DNA of 64,000 bases from Chlorops oryzae. Lineage: Eukaryota > Arthropoda > Insecta > Diptera > Chloropidae. Positions 1 to 11,142 of this stretch are shown piece by piece (the first letter of the stretch is position 1; each line of letters begins with the position of its first letter). Under the pieces are notes generated by a model. It was not told where the DNA came from, made no database searches, and saw only the letters and a program-made list of their open reading frames with translations. The position numbers were made by a program, and so were the translations under genes. Location of the stretch: assembly GCA_020466095.1 (NCBI GenBank), contig CM035806.1:135865680-135929679 (forward strand), in the 5' to 3' direction.

Positions 1-1013
1 ATTTAGATTATTTTGGGTACTTTAAAAAAAAAAGTTTTTTTTTTAAACGAGTTTTTTTGTTTTTATTTGTATTCACTAGACCGTTAGCTACAACTTTGCC
101 AAAGACAGTTTACCGATATCTCTAACTCTTACGGAGCTGTTGAAAAAAAAAAAAAAACTGATGCTACCACTTTTGCCCAAAATCAGCAAGGCTCGCAATG
201 TCTAGGGCTCCATAAAATCAAAACGCCTGCTAAACTCGCGAAACCCACCTAGGGTTTTACTCACCTTTGGTCATAGTATCAAACCTATACAGTGGAATCC
301 CATTATTTTTCCAAAACTTGATTTTTGTGTCACAGTGCTATTTATGTCCGCCGGGACATTCAAATTTGATGCCAAGAAGCAGGACGTCCCGCGAAATATC
401 GGATTTGTGGCAACGCTGGTTTGTATGTATGTGTGGACTACAAAAATTTTTATGATCGACGATAAATTAAAAAGTCGTTTGCGTTTTTATGATGATCAAC
501 TGCAACTGTTGTCACTAAATTCTTTTCTGCCATGCATCAATTTTTCTTCTCTGTGTCTTCATGAAACCCCGAAATGGATCCTCAAAGATGTTTTCAACTT
601 GTCCAGTTTATGTTTTTAATTAAAAAAAATTTTTTTTTATCACAATAATTCATTTCATAATTAATTCAAACATTTGACGACATCGATCCAACGAGTTGTC
701 GTCGGTCGGCCTGACTCTCTAGCGCGAGACGCTCCGCGAAACGCCTCAAGCCGACAGCTGCAAATCGAGTGCACTTAACTGAACGAGCATTTTAAATTAG
801 CATGGCTATCGATCGAGCTCGACGCACCGATAGATTCTCTACGGGTCTTGTTATAAGTACGAACATCGGAATAACGACAATAAAGTGCATGCATGCACGC
901 ACACACATGCGAACGCACAAAATCGGATTCACGTTTAGATGCCATTGGGAATTTATCTGTAGGTATTGCTGACTGGTCTGGACTGGTCTAGTTATAAATA
1001 AAAACAAACAAAA
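1..1013. other. No gene seen; AT-rich flank
   Basis: Long A and T runs and several short reading frames without coding character. I see no splice-framed exon, RNA gene or clear element boundary in this stretch. Confidence 0.5.
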
Positions 1014-1736
1014 ACAAGTAAATGTGTTATATTCAGGCGAGCCTAACAATAAAATACCCGACACAGGCACAGATTTTCAAATAATTTTTAGTATCAAGAG
1101 GTGTCTAAGGCCATAAGCGGCCCCATATGCCGACTTTTGTTAAATTTCATTATGAAAACTGCCCCTTTGCCACGCCCAATTTTCCAATTTTTTTGAATTC
1201 GAATCGGAGGCTTAAATATACGCTCAAATTATAAGTTTCATTGAAATATTTCGAAAAAGTCAGATTTTGGGGTAGTTTTGGGATTTTTGTGACATGCCCT
1301 GGTACTGAAGGTACCCTTAATAATGGACCTATCAAATAAATTTTTGGAGAGGATTTTTATGGCTACATAGGAAGCATAAGTGCCAACTTTCGTTCTAGTA
1401 CCATTTGAATTTCGGGTGTAGGAGACAATTTTCAAAAAATGCCCTTCTGCCACGCCCAATTTTCCAACTTTTTGAAATCACATTAATTGCCCTAAGATAT
1501 GTTCAAATGTCAAACTCAATCAAAATATCTGAAAAAACTTCGATTTTAGAGCAGTTTTTGTGATTTTTGTAACAGACCCTAGTACTGGAGGTACCCCTAA
1601 AAATGGTCCGATCGGGTCCATTCTCGAACTTGTTCTTACTCAAATCCCCGCGAGCACGTCTTTTTCGACTGGTTGTGGGTGTTGCACACAACCGCACAAA
1701 CGCAATATACCCTCGACACAGAGTGTGCCGGGTATA
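1014..1736 (-). repeat. DINE-1/mini-me-like dispersed repeat, internal deletion
   Basis: Read on the minus strand, it opens at 1736 with TATACCCGGCACACTCTGTG followed by the GAGGGTATATTGCG block, and ends at 1014 in TACTTGT after a GGCTCGCC hairpin remnant. The (TA)n core and the GTCY block seen in other copies are missing, so this copy has an internal deletion. The body contains the family's TGGGCGTGGCA-like stretches. Subterminal inverted repeats (TACCCGRCACA near the 5' end, TGTGTCGGGTA near the 3' end) are the family signature. The Helitron-derived assignment is by resemblance to DINE-1. Confidence 0.75.
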
Positions 1737-2005
1737 AAAACAAAAATAATAAATTCAAATATAAAATATGAATAAATGGGGCTTAGTCTCGATCTTTGTG
1801 TGAAAAATGACTGCTTCAGGCTCTAAATAATTGTCATACATATGTAAATACTTCGATAGGTGGTTTGAAAAACTCCATTGCATTGAAAAAAGAAAAAAAA
1901 TTCCTTGTCGCTTACAAAACAGTCAAGCTGCGAGTATAGAGATTCAAAAAGTTTAATTATTATTGTCTCTAGCTTTCTGTCGGTTACTGTTTTTGGGTTT
2001 TATGT

Positions 2006-2267
2006 TATTGTCTGTTAGTGGCTCTGGGATAGCGTAGGGGATGCGTGCTATGCTCTTGATCCCAGGGTCCGAGGTTCGATTCCCGGCACAGGCGAAACGG
2101 AGTGTAATGTTCCAACCTAGCCCCTTTTTTAAAAAATCGCATTGTTTAGGGGCACACTACATAATTAAGCTGACACTCACATAAACACAAAAAACTCCCC
2201 GTATACAATGGGCCGATTAACGGCATAAGTGGCAGCCACTTCAACCTACCTACCTATTGTCTGTTAG
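2006..2267 (+). mobile_element. tRNA-derived SINE with 13-bp target duplication
   Basis: The body (2019-2254) starts with a tRNA-like head: an A-box-like TAGCGTAGGGG and a perfect B box GGTTCGATTCC. It ends in a short ACCT-type tail (CTACCTACC). The 13-bp direct repeat TATTGTCTGTTAG flanks it exactly at 2006-2018 and 2255-2267, as expected for LINE-mediated retroposition. It encodes no protein. A working tRNA gene is unlikely because of the tail and the direct repeats. Confidence 0.8.
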
Positions 2268-2303
2268 ATGTTTCAAAGCCCGCCCTCTGAGCTTTTACTT
2301 GTG

Positions 2304-2480
2304 CAGTGTAATCTCTCCTTGCGGACAATCCTCTAAAGCGGACACCCCTCTTAAACGGCCCCTTTTTGGGAATGCTCCTTTTTCTCGAATGGTTTCCTCT
2401 TAAGCGGACACCTCATCTCTGTTAAGCGGACACATTTTTTGGCCCCGTAGGCGTCCGCTTAAGAGAGGGAGTACAGTGTA
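2304..2480. mobile_element. Small pogo/Tc1-like MITE with GCGGACA internal repeats
   Basis: The left end CAGTGTAATCTCTCC and the right end (reverse complement CACTGTACTCCCTCTC) are inverted and similar. Inside there are repeated AAGCGGACAC-type units. The TA-flanked, CAGT-starting ends suggest a pogo/Tigger-like non-autonomous element. The ends are imperfect, so the assignment is tentative. Confidence 0.5.
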
Positions 2481-2530
2481 TACCAAGTTGTACTTGAATT
2501 GAATGGAAGCTAACTTTCTCAAGATAATAA

Positions 2531-2817
2531 GGGGTCGTCCATATATTACGTCAGCATGTTTTTGACCATTTTAGAAACCCTCCTCCCTTATCATCAATCG
2601 TCATCAAACTAATCCCTCCCCCCTCGTTTGACATCATCTTTGATCCCTTTTATTTCACAAACAAATAGAAATTTAATATAGTTTTAGTGTTTTCTTATAA
2701 GATAGAGATGATGACGTGATCATTGCGAATTGACCCCCCTCCTCTCATCATAAAGCGTCATCATTCGCGAGACCCCCTCCTCCCCCCTGTATGATGACGT
2801 AATATATGGACGGCCCC
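2531..2817. mobile_element. 287-bp MITE, TAA duplication, PIF/Harbinger-like
   Basis: The terminal inverted repeats GGGGTCGTCCATATATTACG and GGGGCCGTCCATATATTACG differ at one base. TAA lies directly outside both ends (2528-2530 and 2818-2820). A 3-bp TWA duplication is the PIF/Harbinger habit. It has no coding capacity. Confidence 0.75.
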
Positions 2818-3075
2818 TAAGAGCTTATCTTTAACATTCATTGTCTATCATCTATCGACCTATCGGGAGATGATTGGATATACATAAGCGGATTTTTCCC
2901 CCGTGCGCCGTACCACATTTTCGCGCAAATTTCCCTCAAAGCAAGCCCATAACCTGAGGTCTGCCTATAGCGCTTCGTTTTTTGTTTTTTACTTACGACG
3001 TTATAAAGGGATTTGTTTTCGACGATCATTAATGACCAAAGACCAAGACCATCGCCTGGTCTTTTCAAAGTAATA

Positions 3076-3191
3076 CGGGCATGTCACATTAATCGAATAC
3101 AAGAGAAAACGTTCGATTTTGCTTATTTTTGTATGGAAATTTCATTGATTTCGAACGTTTTCAATCGTATTCGATTTCTGTGACATGCCCG
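3076..3191. mobile_element. 116-bp palindromic MITE
   Basis: The near-perfect ends CGGGCATGTCACA and TGTGACATGCCCG enclose an inner palindrome of AATCGAATAC and GTATTCGATT. ATA flanks both ends. It would fold into one hairpin. No protein is encoded. Confidence 0.7.
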
Positions 3192-3998
3192 ATAGTCTTA
3201 GCTGTAAAATGTTTCGTTGTCCTATCCATGTTTTATTCTGTATTATAGCCGCTCAGACGACGAGGGGAGTCTCAGGGACACACAGACCTGAGTGTTTTGC
3301 GATTACCTACTGTTCCTTGCTGCAACTTGGTATACAGTGTAAACTATACACACAGAAAAATATGACCACATAAAATCAATAAGATCCCCTTGTTGAGCGA
3401 TTTTATAGAGAAATCTGCTTAAACTATATGAACGACGTGCTTTTTCCATAGAGAAAACTCTTTGAATGCATAGAAAAAATCTTATTGAAACATTTTAATA
3501 GATATCCTCATATAATTAATGTGAATATCTTATTCGGGAATGTGATTGGATTCCCTTTCTCTAAATTTTGGGGAAAGGGAATTTCGTTCCTCCAATATTT
3601 TGAAGAATGTATGGCAATTTTTAAAGAAATGACATTGTCAAAAACAAAAGAGCGGCTATACGATAAAGTTTTCGAATTAAAAAATTTCGAACATATTTAA
3701 ATTCCAGAGTTTTTATTTCAATTTCCCGGGGAAATGAATTCCCGGGAATCCAATCACACACCTGATTATTTATGTTGAGGGATAGGGAAAACTTCTTGAC
3801 ATAGTCAAAAAATAAGGTGACCATATCAATCAAACTATGTGACATTCTTATAAAAATTACGTTTTGATAAGATATCTTTATTAGAAGACAATCGCTTTAA
3901 GAAGAAGCCTTTTTAATATTAAAAGCAAGACTTATTGATTTAAAAAGTATATGAATTCCGTATTCATTCCATATTTTTAAAGAACAAAGTAGTAGTTT

Positions 3999-4264
3999 TG
4001 CACTTACATTGATATAATCAATCTAGCAAGCTGAAATCATATCTCGCGATGGCGGAGTTGAAGTGTGCTAGACTTGTTATCTGAAAGGTCCGAGTTCGAA
4101 CCCTGTTACAGGCAAAAGAGTTTGTGGATAAATGGAGAGTTAAAAAAGTAATTAAATTCCAAGGAAAATGTAAGTTGCCAAGCAATAAATAAATAAAGTT
4201 GCTTTCATCGCGCCTTCCAAAACGTGTCACGCACAAGCTCTTTCAAGAAATTCCTATCGAATCT
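3999..4264 (+). mobile_element. tRNA-derived SINE-like repeat, copy 1
   Basis: A box TGGCGGAGTTGAAG and B box GAGTTCGAACCC lie about 45 bp apart. The unit starts near CACTTACATTGATATAAT and ends near CACGCACAAGCTCTTTCAAG. The same unit is present at 15088-15367 (minus) and, with a diverged 3' part, at 32487-32700. The head looks tRNA-like, but no good cloverleaf forms. Confidence 0.65.
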
Positions 4265-4340
4265 TTTTTTCAATTTTTAAATTATAAAAAGTTTGGTAAA
4301 ATCATCTATTTCTTAGTTTTTTAAATAATGTAAATGTTAA

Positions 4341-5022
4341 CCCTAGTCCTTATAACCGACTTTTACTACGAGAACGTATAACCAAGTACAGGTGTGGCCA
4401 GTAGGAATTTTTTGCAATTTATTTATATTTCGTGGTTATTTCTTCAGGATTTCAACTACCTGTCATAAAGGAAATATATTCAGCTACGTGTAAGTAAAAC
4501 TTCGTCCAGTTCCGTTGGGCAGAACAGCAATAAAAACCACTTTTCGAGAGCAGAAAAATGAGCGCAGAAGACGCACTCTTTACATGTAAACGTTACTCAT
4601 GTAAACGGCCAATTTGTTTGCAGCATTCAAGCACTTTGTTTGTATGTGAAATTTCCAACAATAAAGAAATAAATTAAATAATTTAAGTTATAAAAAATAA
4701 ATATATATAAATAAAAACATACATTTACATTATCTTATAGCAAAAAACAATTGTTTTATTTATGTAGAAAACTTATAAAATTGCACTTAAAGATAGTGGC
4801 CACACCTGTACTTGGATATACGTTTATGGGGGTAAAGACTTTGGAGGATCATAGCTTCTCAATGCCTTGACCCTTGAGCACATCAGTTGAGGTGGCAGTC
4901 GACGCGGATTACCGTAATCTTCCTAGATCCGGAGTTTTATAAAATTACAATAAATGGTTTAGGAGGTACATCACTCCAAATGGCCCACTGGCCACACCTG
5001 TACCCGGTTATAAGGACTAGGG
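4341..5022. mobile_element. piggyBac-like non-autonomous element
   Basis: TTAA lies at 4337-4340 and again at 5023-5026. The ends CCCTAGTCCTTATAACCG and CGGTTATAAGGACTAGGG are perfect inverted repeats. A TTAA target duplication plus a CCCTAG start is the piggyBac signature. No transposase frame is present, so it would need help in trans. An inner element sits at 4389-4808. Confidence 0.8.
4389..4808. mobile_element. Tc1-like MITE nested in the TTAA element
   Basis: The ends CAGGTGTGGCCAGT and (reversed) CAGGTGTGGCCACT are each preceded by TA. A further CAGGTGTGGCC end lies in the outer element's right arm near 4990, so this end may belong to an older, larger palindrome. No protein is encoded. 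Confidence 0.5.
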
Positions 5023-5108
5023 TTAAACAATCTACATTTCCATAAAAAAAAAAAATAAAATAAAAAACAAAATAGATTATAAGTTATCTTCTTAACTTTT
5101 CGTTATAC

Positions 5109-5446
5109 CGTCGGCAGACGTATATAGTTAATCGCGATTAAATTTTTTTAATCCACTTTTCCAAAAAACCCTGACAGACGACAAATGGTGGATAAAAAAT
5201 GTATGATCAAGCAACCAGCTTTTTTATGTGTCAACAATTTTGATTCCACTCCATTAAATTTATTATTTAAATTCTATTTGACAGCTATCACCAAGGTTTC
5301 TTTGTCAAAAAGAACGATTATGAATATAATCGCGCTTCTAAAAGTTCGATTAAAATGGAATTGATCCTACTTTTATCTATACATAATTCATCTTTAATCT
5401 GCAAAACGGAGATAATCGCGATTATGCTATACGTCTGTCTAGGCTA
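5109..5446. mobile_element. TIR element with GACAGACGTATA-type ends
   Basis: The left arm GCAGACGTATATAGTTAATC continues into GCGATTAA, and the right arm (reverse complement) gives GACAGACGTATAGCATAATC followed by GCGATTA. The ends are imperfect and no duplication is clear. Confidence 0.5.
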
Positions 5447-5602
5447 TTAAATTTTTCGTTAAAATAAACGATAAGTTTTTCTCTATCGTTTCAATAAGAC
5501 AATCTTCTTGGATAAAAACCATAGAGAAATCTTATTGTTTTTCTTCCATTTTATGTGGTATCATTTTCTCTGTGTAATAGTAATGTGACAGAGTCAAGTA
5601 AG

Positions 5603-5964
5603 CAGGGACGTGAAACGGTTTTGAACCGAAAACCGCTTTTATCTGCTGATGAACCGAACCCCTTTTCGCAAAGGTTCAGGGTTTCATTTTTATCTGCAAC
5701 CATGCACAGTGGTCGCTCCCATAGGCCAAAAATAGAAAAAACTAAAGTCGATATTCTTATGAAATTAGTATCGATACCATCTCTAATATGAGAAAGGTAA
5801 CCACCACTAAATTTTAATTGTGCAAATTTCAACCCTAAATGGTAAAAAATTGAGTAAGAAGTGGAAACGAGTGTTAACAAATATCTTTCAGTTTGAGAAA
5901 TTCCCGAACCGATGAACCGAACCGAACCGAACCGGGCAAAGTTTCCACCCGGTTCACGTCCCTG
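5603..5964. mobile_element. 362-bp hAT-type MITE
   Basis: The inverted ends are CAGGGACGTGAA and TTCACGTCCCTG. The 8-bp flanks CAAGTAAG (5595-5602) and CAAGTTAG (5965-5972) differ at one base. An 8-bp duplication with CAGGG ends fits hAT. The interior is rich in AACCGAACCG repeats. The long minus-strand reading frame across it is an artefact of the palindrome. Confidence 0.75.
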
Positions 5965-7310
5965 CAAGTTAGAATGCTCGAAGATTGAAGAATTTGGGAC
6001 CAATTTTATCTTTCACAATGTACCCCGGAATTCCTACCGAACCGAGTCAACATTTCGACTTAACACACATTTTTTGATTTTTTTTTTTTTTGGGTAACAA
6101 AAGCATTTCTCGTAAAGACTTCCACGCGCAATAGCCCGCAAAATAGCCCACATTGAGTTGAAACGATAAAGCATCATCCCATGACTTCGCGCCGCCTTTG
6201 CCTTAAATGCCAACTTTTTCATTATCGAAATGTCAAAATGCAAATGATGAATGATGCTGACCCGATTCGAGCCTCAATGCCGCAAAGAATTCATCTAACA
6301 CATTCAATATTCGCGCGATCACGTCGATCATAGGCCGGAGGAGCCCGCATCGAGTTTGAATGGATGGCGAGCAAGTGTGTTCGAGTGCTAACTATGCATG
6401 CTTTTGGGGTGTTTGGATAATCTGTAGGTACACGGGTGTCCCAGCTGTCATGTCATGCATGTAATATGGCTTATATTGAATTTATGATGCCGTCGTGTCG
6501 ATCAGCCAGTCACTTGCTCTCAACGTCAATCAGACTCGACTCGACTCGACTCGAATCGACTCCGCTCCACGACGCGATCCGGACCCGAATCGACTCGAAA
6601 TTAATTGAATTCAATTCGAGTCCATTCAATTCGATTTGATTCGAGTTGTGAGTCCCAGTCCGGCATGTGCCCAGTCCAGTTGAGTCGAAACGATCTGAAG
6701 GAAATCTCTGGCCGCAAAAACAGCTACTGACGTTACACATGGACATGCTCAATGGTTTCTAACGACAACTAATGTCAAATTTATTGGTGCCTCTATTGGC
6801 GAGTGTGGTCTCGCCATGGAATGCAAGCCCCCATTTTTTTTTTTAAAGACCACTTATCTTGTAATTTTTTACATTATTTTCACGATCGAATATTAATCAT
6901 AATTAAAGCATTCGCTCGCAAAAACTTAATCGATTAGACAGCATATATCGGCGCTTGTTTTCGTGCTCGATCGATCGATCGATTTGTTATCGTCAAGCAT
7001 AGCGAATTATGATTGATGAGCGTGAAAACGCGGGTCCGCAGTCATTAGTGACAATCAAAATGGCAAATCGGATTTGAATTATAAAGTACAACAAAATAAA
7101 ACAAACAAAAATTATGAAAATATGGGTCGCCTCTTTCGGTCCGTCGAAAAAAAATTCCGGTCCGGCATTTTTCGTCTCTTTCTTATATTCTACTCTTTTC
7201 AGTTTAAGGGGACTTTCGCTTAATGAAGCGGAATCTCAGGTCCTCAAGAGGTGCTGCGAGAGAAAAGTGTAGGATAATTTTTATGGGACCTAGTTATTTG
7301 TTTTTAAAGA
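5965..7310. other. No gene seen; short tandem repeats
   Basis: Contains a degenerate CGACT/TCGAA-rich tract at about 6530-6650 and a (TCGA)n run at about 6968-6983. Homopolymers occur near 6070 and 6835. No exon-like frame is recognised. Confidence 0.5.
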
Positions 7311-7505
7311 GCTCCTTCGATAAGAAAACGGTATAGGTACAAACAGACCACAGACAGACAGACAGACGAATGTGACTAAATTGGATCTCGTGGTGACGCT
7401 GATCATTTCTATATACATTTTGTATGGTATATCTCGACTAGTTCTGGGTGTTACACACAACCACACAAACGCAATATACCCTCGACACAGAGTGTGTCGG
7501 GTATA
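7311..7505 (-). repeat. DINE-1/mini-me-like repeat, 5' fragment
   Basis: Minus-strand 5' part only: the TATACCCGACACACTCTGTG opening, the TTGCGTTTGTGTGG block, the TA/core segment and a GTCTGTCTGTCTGT microsatellite. It stops at CTTATCGAAGGAGC. The 3' half and hairpin are absent. Confidence 0.8.
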
Positions 7506-8160
7506 AAAATGGAAGTAAAATTACGTTTATAAATACTGTAAGTTTACCCCAAAATATGTTAACTTTTGTGCCAAAAATGTGTAAAAGGTAATTTTTGTGT
7601 TATTTTGCACATGCGTAATGCATATTTGCATAAAATGCGTACATTTAATCAATGAATGTTTAGGTTTACTATAAAAATACTAATTTTACACACCTTTAGT
7701 AATTTTATTATTATGAATGTTTAACTTTGCGGGAAAAAGGACTGATTTCACATAATGTATGTTTAAAATACAGAGGAAAGGTTTCCTTTAATTCACATCT
7801 AATGCATAATTTTACACATTTGAGGTTGAAAATTAATTTGGTGTGTAAACTTACGTTTATAATAGAAGGTAACCTGTTTCCTACTATAAAAGAAGGAAAT
7901 ATTTTTAAGAGTGTATAGTGGGGTATGCTCGTCAGACGTTGGGATTGTATTCTAAATCATGAAATAGTCCAAAAATATGCTGCCTTTCAATGGCTTTACG
8001 AAATTACCCAGGCAGGTGTTTTGGTGTATGGTTACGAAGTGTATGAATAAGTGGATAGGTCAACCTAAGAGAAAAACTGCCCAGCCGGGCCTTGTAGTTG
8101 CTAGACACTCAGTGTACAGAGTAGTTAATAGGCAAAAATGAAATAGTTGACTGCCTACTA
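7506..8160. other. No gene seen; host sequence before mariner
   Basis: AT-rich sequence without coding signals. The sequence directly left of the mariner resembles that to its right, so the mariner sits inside unnamed repetitive DNA. Confidence 0.4.
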
Positions 8161-9454
8161 ACAGGTTGGCTGATAAGTCCCCGGTCTGACACATAGATGG
8201 CGTCGCTAGTATTAAATGCATATTATTTTTATATAGTGGCAACCTTCAAATGATTCGTGTCAAAATTTGACGTCTGTAAGTCAATTAGTTTGTGAGATAG
8301 AGCGTCTTTTGTGAAGCAACTTTTGTTATTGTGAAAAAAATGGAAAGAAAGGAATTTCGTGTTTTGATAAAATACTGTTTTCTGAAGGGAAAAAATACAC
8401 TGGAAGCAAAAACTTGGCTTGATAATGAGTTTCCGGACTCTGCCCCAGGAAAATCAACAATAATTGATTGGTATGCAAAATTCAAGCGTGGTGAAATGAG
8501 CACGGAGGACGGTGAACGCAGTGGACGCCCGAAAGAGGTGGTTACCGACGAAAACATCAAAAAAATTCACAAAATGATTTTGAATGACCGTAAAATGAAG
8601 TTGATCGAGATAGCAGAGGCCTTAAAGATATCAAAGGAACGTGTTGGTCATATCATTCATCAATATTTGGATATGAAAAAGCTCTGTGCAAAATGGGTGC
8701 CGCGCGAGCTCACATTTGACCAAAAACAACAACGTGTTGATGATTCTGAGCGGTGTTTGCAGCTGTTAACTCGCAATACACCCGAGTTTTTGCGTCGATA
8801 TGTGACAATGGATGAAACATGGCTCTATCACTACACTCCTGAGTCCAATCGACAGTCGGTTGAGTGGACAGCGATCGGTGAACCGTCTCCGAAGCGTGGA
8901 AAGACTCAAAAGTCCGCTGGCAAAGTAATGGCCTCTGTTTTTTGGGATAGGCATGGAATAAATTTTATCGATTATCTTGAGAAGGGAAAAACCATCAACA
9001 GTGACTATTATATGTCGTTATTGGAGCGTTTGAAGGTCGAAATCGCGGCAAAACGGCCCCATATGAAGAAGCAAAAAGTGTTGTTCCACCAAGACAACGC
9101 ACCGTGCCACAAGTCATTGAGAACGATGGCAAAAATTCATGAATTAGGCTTCGAATTGCTTCCCCACCTACCGTATTCTCCAGATCTGGCCCCCAGCGAC
9201 TTTTTCTTGTTCTCAAACCTCAAAAGGATGCTCGCAGGGAAAAAATTTGGCTGCAATGAAGAGGTGATCGCCGAATCTGAGGCCTATTTTGAGGCAAAAC
9301 CGAAGGAGTACTACCAAAAAGGTATCAAAAAATTGGAAGGTCGTTATAATCGTTGTATCGCTCTTGAAGGGAACTATGTTGAATAATAAAAACGAATTTT
9401 GACAAAAAAAATGTGTTTTTCTTTGTTAGAACGGGGACTTATCAGCCAACCTGT
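8161..9454 (+). mobile_element. Complete mariner element, irritans type (Himar1-like)
   Basis: The 1294-bp element has inverted ends ACAGGTTGGCTGATAAGTCC and the matching right end at 9429-9454, identical over the first 22 bp and then diverging. TA flanks both ends (8159-8160 and 9455-9456), the Tc1/mariner duplication. The ends and the intact transposase match the Himar1/irritans subfamily as I know it. Intact reading frame and TIRs suggest a young insertion, so activity is possible. Whether it arrived by horizontal transfer cannot be judged from one copy. Confidence 0.97.
8340..9386 (+). CDS. Mariner transposase, intact (348 aa)
   Basis: Cut-and-paste DNA transposase that binds the element's inverted ends and inserts it at TA. 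The ATG at 8340 gives the usual 348-residue mariner length; an in-frame ATG at 8331 would add three residues. The N-terminal part (about 1-110) holds the two helix-turn-helix segments for TIR binding. The linker carries WVPREL near 119-124. The catalytic domain shows MDETW (Asp 158), HQDNAPCH (Asp 252) and YSPDLAPSD (Asp 287); the last two acids are separated by 34 residues, the mariner D,D34D signature. No stop or frameshift interrupts the frame. There is no intron, and the stop is TAA about 70 bp before the right end. Expression would depend on its own 5' sequence or on nearby promoters. Confidence 0.97.
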   Translation: MERKEFRVLIKYCFLKGKNTLEAKTWLDNEFPDSAPGKSTIIDWYAKFKRGEMSTEDGERSGRPKEVVTDENIKKIHKMILNDRKMKLIEIAEALKISKERVGHIIHQYLDMKKLCAKWVPRELTFDQKQQRVDDSERCLQLLTRNTPEFLRRYVTMDETWLYHYTPESNRQSVEWTAIGEPSPKRGKTQKSAGKVMASVFWDRHGINFIDYLEKGKTINSDYYMSLLERLKVEIAAKRPHMKKQKVLFHQDNAPCHKSLRTMAKIHELGFELLPHLPYSPDLAPSDFFLFSNLKRMLAGKKFGCNEEVIAESEAYFEAKPKEYYQKGIKKLEGRYNRCIALEGNYVE

Positions 9455-9863
9455 TACACGATACACTTGGTGCATAGCAAGTATGCAGAACCGAAGCCGA
9501 AAGGCACGAAGTACACGTTGTATACAGTAATGTGCTTTAGCAACGAAAACACACGAAGTATGCCCATATACAGCCGCTATCCACTTCGAACCCAGTTATC
9601 ACACCACCGCACCAGCCTAGGACAGTTTTAAACAAAAGTCCATAGGTTTTGTGTATCAGCATAGTGTTGTGTACACCATACTTGGTGCTATGGCAGTGAT
9701 CGGGCACTTCCTGTACACAGTTCCGGCTGGGTGTTTTCAAACTATTTCGCAAGCTGTGTACTATGCCATACACCCAGTGTATTGCTTGTGTATGGAACGA
9801 AGCGTTCCAAGCCGGTATTTTTTATTACTTCAATATAAGTACCTCTCAATAGTATCACTCAAT
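9455..9863. other. No gene seen; repetitive host sequence
   Basis: Contains several palindromic GTGTA/TACAC and ACTTGGTG strings that recall the left flank of the mariner. No open frame with coding character. Confidence 0.4.
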
Positions 9864-10120
9864 AGTGGTCCTCATGCAGGCTCGCAAGTTTTACGAAATG
9901 GGAAACTTTGCGAAATGGGAAATGAACAGTCAATCAAGTTTGATAAACCGGAAAAATAAGGTGAAATAAGTTGAAGCCTTTTTTCCAAAAAGAATTGAAT
10001 TTTGATATGAATCGAAATATAAATTTTGCGAAGTTCTTTCGAAGGGTCGCTGATAAAGCGTCGGAAAATTTCCGATAGCGAAATTTACGAAGTCTTTTTG
10101 CGAACCTGCATGAGGATCAC
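9864..10120. mobile_element. MITE with AGTGGTCCTCATGCAG ends
   Basis: The left end AGTGGTCCTCATGCAGGCTC and the right end (reversed) GTGATCCTCATGCAGGTTCG are inverted repeats. A shorter relative lies at 24094-24220. hAT-like by its ends; no duplication is visible here. Confidence 0.55.
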
Positions 10121-10302
10121 GAATGTTAATTTTCTATAGAGGAATGCATTGACAGGGGTATAAAGAAAGACTAGTGCTGGGAAAATTGGAACTAGTAAAA
10201 CGCTACAGTTACACTGCTCTCATTTTCTGGAGAGAAGTTATGGAAAAGAATGCCTCTTACGTTGAATATGTAATGCAAAAGGGAATTGGTTTGAAGTCAT
10301 TA

Positions 10303-10820
10303 GCGGTATTCACTATCCAGTGCATTTGGCCGTGCATTTGAGCATGAGCAAAATATTTATGCTTTTTTGCTCTTTACACTAACAAAATGTACACGTATGC
10401 ATATGCTCCGATTTTGCACAAATGCTCCGCCTAAACCTAGTGCAAAAATAAGTTTCGTGCATGTGCACAACTTTCTAACTGTCTTAGGGATGCTGGGTAA
10501 ATATCGATCTTTGACGATTATCGATGTTCAAAGTTTAAACATCTTTTTTGTATTATAATGTTGAGAGTTACTACACTTTCGGTATAAATGAACCATAAAA
10601 TAAACTTTTGGCAATATCTGAGTATTATCTCCGTTTAAAACTGGCCATCGCTTTAAGGTTCTGCATGCTTGCAGAATCGATAATCATAAATCAATGAGCA
10701 TCCCTAATCCTGCTTCATAAAATACGCACCGTGTGCTTCGAAAATACACTCACAGTTTCTTGCAAATGCAAAATAAAATTTGCAAATGCACATGCACATG
10801 CACTGGATAGTGAATACCGC
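10303..10820. mobile_element. 518-bp TIR element, TA-flanked
   Basis: Perfect 23-bp ends begin GCGGTATTCACTATCCAGTG on the left and match at the right end (10798-10820). TA flanks both sides. A second inverted pair, TTAGGGATGCT, at about 10486 and 10708 suggests an inner element. No coding frame. Confidence 0.75.
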
Positions 10821-10825
10821 TATTA

Positions 10826-11024
10826 TTTCGCACATTAGTCACAAAACCGTCGCAACTCAAAATTTTGCATCTCTCGAATAAACATCCAAACATTTCGAAG
10901 CCTGATAAAATAATTGCTTAATTAACGGTTGAAATAATCACAAAATATGCACTAAAAGGGCACTCAAAAATGAAAAAATTTATCAAAAAAATTTTGAGTT
11001 GTGCCAGTTTTAAGACAAGATTAC
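10826..11024. mobile_element. Degenerate MITE related to 27206-27452
   Basis: The left arm TTCGCACATTAGTCACAAAA and the right-arm segment AATTTTGAGTTGTGCCAGTT correspond to the ends of the better preserved copy at 27206-27452. The right end has drifted. Confidence 0.45.
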
Positions 11025-11142
11025 GTTACAATGTTCTTTTCGGCTGGTGAAAATCTCTTCAAAGATTTTCTCTTTTGTGTCCATTGTGTGTCGGCTATTG
11101 CATCGTCAAACTGGCTTGCCTATAACACCCTTACTCGTCTTC

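Larger units (their letters stand above)
3351..5574. mobile_element. Composite TIR element with CACAGA ends
   Basis: The left end CACAGAAAAATATGACCACA and the right end (reverse complement CACAGAGAAAATGATACCAC) are inverted repeats followed by ACATAAAAT on both sides. Inside lie a SINE (3999-4264), a TTAA-flanked element (4341-5022) holding another element (4389-4808), and a third at about 5109-5446. Without the insertions the host would be roughly 1 kb. Its ends resemble those of the elements at 14078-14627 and 45713-46247. I could not find a convincing target duplication. Confidence 0.55.

Noticed and set aside
2019..2100. Functional tRNA gene
   Set aside because: The tRNA-like head is followed by a SINE body, tail and target duplication.
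4030..4110. Functional tRNA gene
   Set aside because: A and B boxes are good but the arms do not form a proper cloverleaf, and the unit recurs as a dispersed repeat.
5551..6003. 150-codon minus-strand frame
   Set aside because: It covers the hAT-type MITE at 5603-5964 and its flanks; the frame follows the element's AACCG repeats and palindrome, and has no domain.
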